This document shows, piece after piece, positions 62,162 through 64,000 of a stretch of 64,000 bases of DNA (within the stretch, counting starts at the first letter, position 1; every line of letters starts with the position of its first letter). Position numbers and translations under genes: made by a program. The notes under the pieces are model-generated. The model was not told where the DNA came from and did no database searches. It saw nothing but the letters and a program-made list of their open reading frames with translations. Source of the DNA: Sphingobium limneticum (GTDB lineage: Bacteria; Pseudomonadota; Alphaproteobacteria; Sphingomonadales; Sphingomonadaceae); NCBI RefSeq assembly GCF_008710155.1, contig NZ_VYPZ01000001.1, positions 248,001 through 312,000 on the forward strand, in the 5' to 3' direction.

Positions 62162-63303
62162 GCGGTTTCTTTCAGCAGGCCGCGTGCGGCCAGATTGGTG
62201 AACAGGGCGGTCAGGCCAAAGCTCCAGGGTGCGGCGTCCTTCGACGTCACGACGGTGTTGACCAGCTTGCCGAGGCGCGGGGTGGAGATGGCGACGACAT
62301 CGCCGACCTTGTGGGTAAAGCCACGGCCCGGCTCGTCCCGATCCTGCACGGGCGCGAACAACGTGCCCAGGAACAGGGTGAATCCATCGGGATATTGATG
62401 TTCGGACAGCGTCTGGCGCACCAGTTCCAGCGGATCGCGGCTGATCTGGTTCATGCTGCTATGGCCTTCCAGACGATAGCCTTCCGGCCCATCAATGGTC
62501 AGTTCCAATTCGGCATTGCGCACGTCGTCGATGGTGAAATCCTCGTCGAACAGGCGGACGAGCGGGCCGAGCGAGCAGGAGGCGTTATTGTCCTTCGCCT
62601 TGCCCAGCAGCAGGGCGGAGCGCCCTTCGAAATCGCGCAGATTGACGTCATTGCCCAGCGTCGCGCCGATAGCGCTCCCAGCGGCATTGACCAGCAGCAC
62701 GACTTCCGGTTCCGGGTTGTTCCAGGTGGAGTCCGACCGGATGCCGATCTCAGCACCCAGGCCCACGGTCGACAACACTGGCGACTTGGTGAAGACTTCC
62801 GCGTCCGGACCGATCGCGACTTCCAGATATTGCGACCACAGGCCATCCTCGATCAGCGCGGCCTTGAGCGCTGCGGCCTCGGCCGATCCGGGCACCACGG
62901 CGCGGATGGAGCCGCCGACCCGTTCTTCCAGACGGCCGCGAATCTCGGCGGCGGCGCTGGCGTCGCCACGCGCGCGCTCCTCGATCACGCGCTCGATCGC
63001 CGACAGGGCGAAGGTCACGCCGCACGCCTTGACGCATTGCAGATCGACCGGGCTGAGCAGCGGCAAAGCGAGCGTGTCGAGCGGCCCCAATTCTTCACCG
63101 GAGGCTGCAGCCAGCGGCAGCTTTTCGGCCAGTTGCGCCACTGTCGGCGCAACTTGGCTCATGTCGTAGGCGATGCCTTTATCTACAAGGATCGGGCTGG
63201 GGCCCGCGGCAGTCAGGACACGGCCAATAAACAGACCTTCGCGCCAGTCGGCGGGCAAGCAATCCGTCAAATTCACGGCGAGCAAGGAGTTTTCCCCCGG
63301 CAT
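62158..63303 (-). CDS. xylX: 2-keto-3-deoxy-D-xylonate dehydratase-type FAH protein
   Basis: The 381-residue protein has an FAH-fold C-terminal half with the acidic metal site (NNPEPEVVLLVN, TLGNDVNLRD) and the length of Caulobacter XylX. It dehydrates 2-keto-3-deoxy-xylonate to 2-ketoglutarate semialdehyde. AGGAG sits six bases before the ATG at 63303; the TTG at 63309 and ATG at 63306 are too close to it. It is the first gene of the operon, behind a LacI-type operator. The dehydrogenase XylA and xylonate dehydratase XylD are absent from the window. Confidence 0.9.
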   Translation of the reverse strand: MPGENSLLAVNLTDCLPADWREGLFIGRVLTAAGPSPILVDKGIAYDMSQVAPTVAQLAEKLPLAAASGEELGPLDTLALPLLSPVDLQCVKACGVTFALSAIERVIEERARGDASAAAEIRGRLEERVGGSIRAVVPGSAEAAALKAALIEDGLWSQYLEVAIGPDAEVFTKSPVLSTVGLGAEIGIRSDSTWNNPEPEVVLLVNAAGSAIGATLGNDVNLRDFEGRSALLLGKAKDNNASCSLGPLVRLFDEDFTIDDVRNAELELTIDGPEGYRLEGHSSMNQISRDPLELVRQTLSEHQYPDGFTLFLGTLFAPVQDRDEPGRGFTHKVGDVVAISTPRLGKLVNTVVTSKDAAPWSFGLTALFTNLAARGLLKETA

Positions 63304-63331
63304 CATCAACTCCTAAAAAGGTGGTTCTAAA

Positions 63332-63347
63332 TTGATAGCGCTACCAA
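63332..63347. promoter_or_regulatory. LacI-type operator upstream of xylX
   Basis: TTGATAGCGCTACCAA is a 16-bp palindrome with one mismatched pair and the central CG typical of LacI-family sites. It lies 29 bp upstream of the xylX start, where a repressor similar to Caulobacter XylR would act. No LacI gene is present in the window. Confidence 0.7.
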
Positions 63348-63468
63348 CATCGAACCGCCAGCGAAGTCAAGAGGTGTTGCGCAAAAGGCGCGCGGGGGAA
63401 AAGTCGTAGGTTCGATCGCGTGTTACGGCTTTTCCCCACGTCCGCTTTACGGCATAGCTGGAAGGACC

Positions 63469-63678
63469 ATGAGCAAGACCGAAGACTCGGCGCCAGAGAC
63501 TGGCGCAGCCGCCGTTCCCGAAACTCCCGCTGCCGACAAGGCGAAGGACAGGAACAGGGTCGACCTCGCCACCGCGGCGATCAAATCGGCCGGCAAGGGC
63601 GTATGGGCCGGTGCAGCCGTCGGCATCGGGTCCGCTGCGATCGTCGCGGCGTTGCTCTATACCCGCAAAAAGGGCTGA
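63469..63678 (+). CDS. small single-pass membrane protein
   Basis: The 69-residue protein has a hydrophilic Ala/Glu/Lys-rich N-terminus, an amphipathic RVDLATAAIKSAGKG region, one transmembrane helix (VWAGAAVGIGSAAIVAALLY) and a short basic tail TRKKG. AAGGACC precedes ATG 63469. I do not recognise a family; similar tail-anchored small proteins are common in sphingomonads. A longer frame from 63420 in another phase is rejected. Confidence 0.7.
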   Translation: MSKTEDSAPETGAAAVPETPAADKAKDRNRVDLATAAIKSAGKGVWAGAAVGIGSAAIVAALLYTRKKG

Positions 63679-63777
63679 TCGAACCCCAATTTTCCATGAC
63701 ATCGCCGTGATGATGTCTGCAGTTTCGTAATCTCGATCGAGCCATCAGGCGATCGCGCGACCGTTGCCCATAAAAAA

Positions 63778-63809
63778 GAGGCGGCATGGCCTTCGTACCA
63801 TGCCGCCTC
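63778..63809 (-). terminator. intrinsic terminator of the EF-hand gene
   Basis: Perfect 12-bp stem GAGGCGGCATGG (63778-63789) and CCATGCCGCCTC (63798-63809) with an 8-nt loop; on the minus strand it is followed by TTTTTT. It also faces the end of the small membrane protein gene on the plus strand. Confidence 0.9.
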
Positions 63810-63870
63810 CCGGTGCGACCCTTTAGGCTCTTATGTCCCCGCCTTCGTGACAGGGGGGATCGGTTATGCC

Positions 63871-64000
63871 TTATGCAGCGCCGCCGCTCAGATAGCTGAC
63901 CAACTCGGTCTTGCTGATGGACGTGCTCTTATCCTTGTCGGCCGTGGTAAAGGCGCCATTGGCCCAAGCGGTGACCTGCTCTGCGGGAAGCGCGGAACCG
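63871..64000 (-). CDS. EF-hand calcium-binding protein, 5' end outside the window
   Basis: Only the C-terminal 42 codons are inside the window: ALPAEQVTAWANGAF followed by TTADKDKSTSISKTELVSYL and the end SGGAA. The DKDKSTSISKTE segment is a complete EF-hand loop (Asp, Asp, Ser, Ser, Glu at positions 1, 3, 5, 9, 12). Such small periplasmic EF-hand proteins are common in sphingomonads; the N-terminus and any signal peptide are not visible. A strong terminator follows its stop. Confidence 0.8.
   Translation of the reverse strand, partial: GSALPAEQVTAWANGAFTTADKDKSTSISKTELVSYLSGGAA

Overview
The window is a GC-rich chromosome segment from an alphaproteobacterium, most likely a member of the Sphingomonadales (Sphingobium/Novosphingobium/Sphingomonas type). 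The support is five TonB-dependent receptors in 64 kb, a Caulobacter-like oxidative xylose operon, a Ros/MucR-type regulator, a tetrahydrofolate C1 module of the kind found in lignin-degrading sphingomonads, and REP-like palindromes. I see no rRNA, tRNA, CRISPR array, transposase or phage gene. Assignments come from reading motifs and gene order, not from database searches.

Layout. (1) 1-9.3 kb: a quinate/shikimate-to-protocatechuate locus with a DUF3237 protein, a propeller lipoprotein, type II dehydroquinase, MFS transporter, TonB receptor, quinate/shikimate dehydrogenase and a bifunctional dehydroshikimate dehydratase. Two copies of one 18-bp palindrome mark two promoters. (2) 9.3-10.1 kb: a Ros/MucR-like protein with a histone-H1-like tail. 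(3) 10.4-17.3 kb: an RND efflux operon with a divergent LysR regulator. (4) 17.4-18.4 kb: a ROK fructokinase. (5) 18.5-25.5 kb: a LysR gene divergent from a leucine/isovalerate operon (isovaleryl-CoA dehydrogenase, both methylcrotonyl-CoA carboxylase subunits), followed by MaoC and CitE-like enzymes. (6) 25.6-28.6 kb: folB-folD-purU-metF, which together can oxidise methyl-THF to formate. (7) 28.9-40.0 kb: an S9 peptidase, then PhoD and PhoA-type phosphatases and an S1/P1 nuclease next to a TonB receptor with a signalling domain and its FecR/FecI pair. (8) 40.4-48.0 kb: a cobalamin riboswitch and TonB receptor, a two-component system, a PQQ alcohol dehydrogenase and an exported pentapeptide-repeat protein. 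(9) 48.1-53.3 kb: two divergent TonB receptor units around a control region with two Fur-like palindromes. (10) 53.3-56.7 kb: a VOC / DoxX / alginate-export-type porin / YoaK group. (11) 57.1-58.2 kb: pyrF with a LapA-domain gene. (12) 58.2-63.3 kb: a Weimberg-type xylose operon (xylX, xylB, xylC, sugar MFS, galM) behind a LacI-type operator. (13) 63.5-64 kb: a small membrane protein and the end of an EF-hand gene.

Taken together the segment serves plant-biomass use: hydroaromatic acids to protocatechuate, xylose to the 2-ketoglutarate branch, disposal of methyl groups as formate, branched-chain acid catabolism, and scavenging of phosphate, iron and corrinoid through TonB receptors. The points most worth following up are the sigma/anti-sigma-controlled nuclease-phosphatase group, the MucR/H1-like fusion, the riboswitch-controlled siderophore-type receptor, the three-gene coupled receptor operon at 50.5-53.3 kb, and the galM gene with no ordinary start codon.
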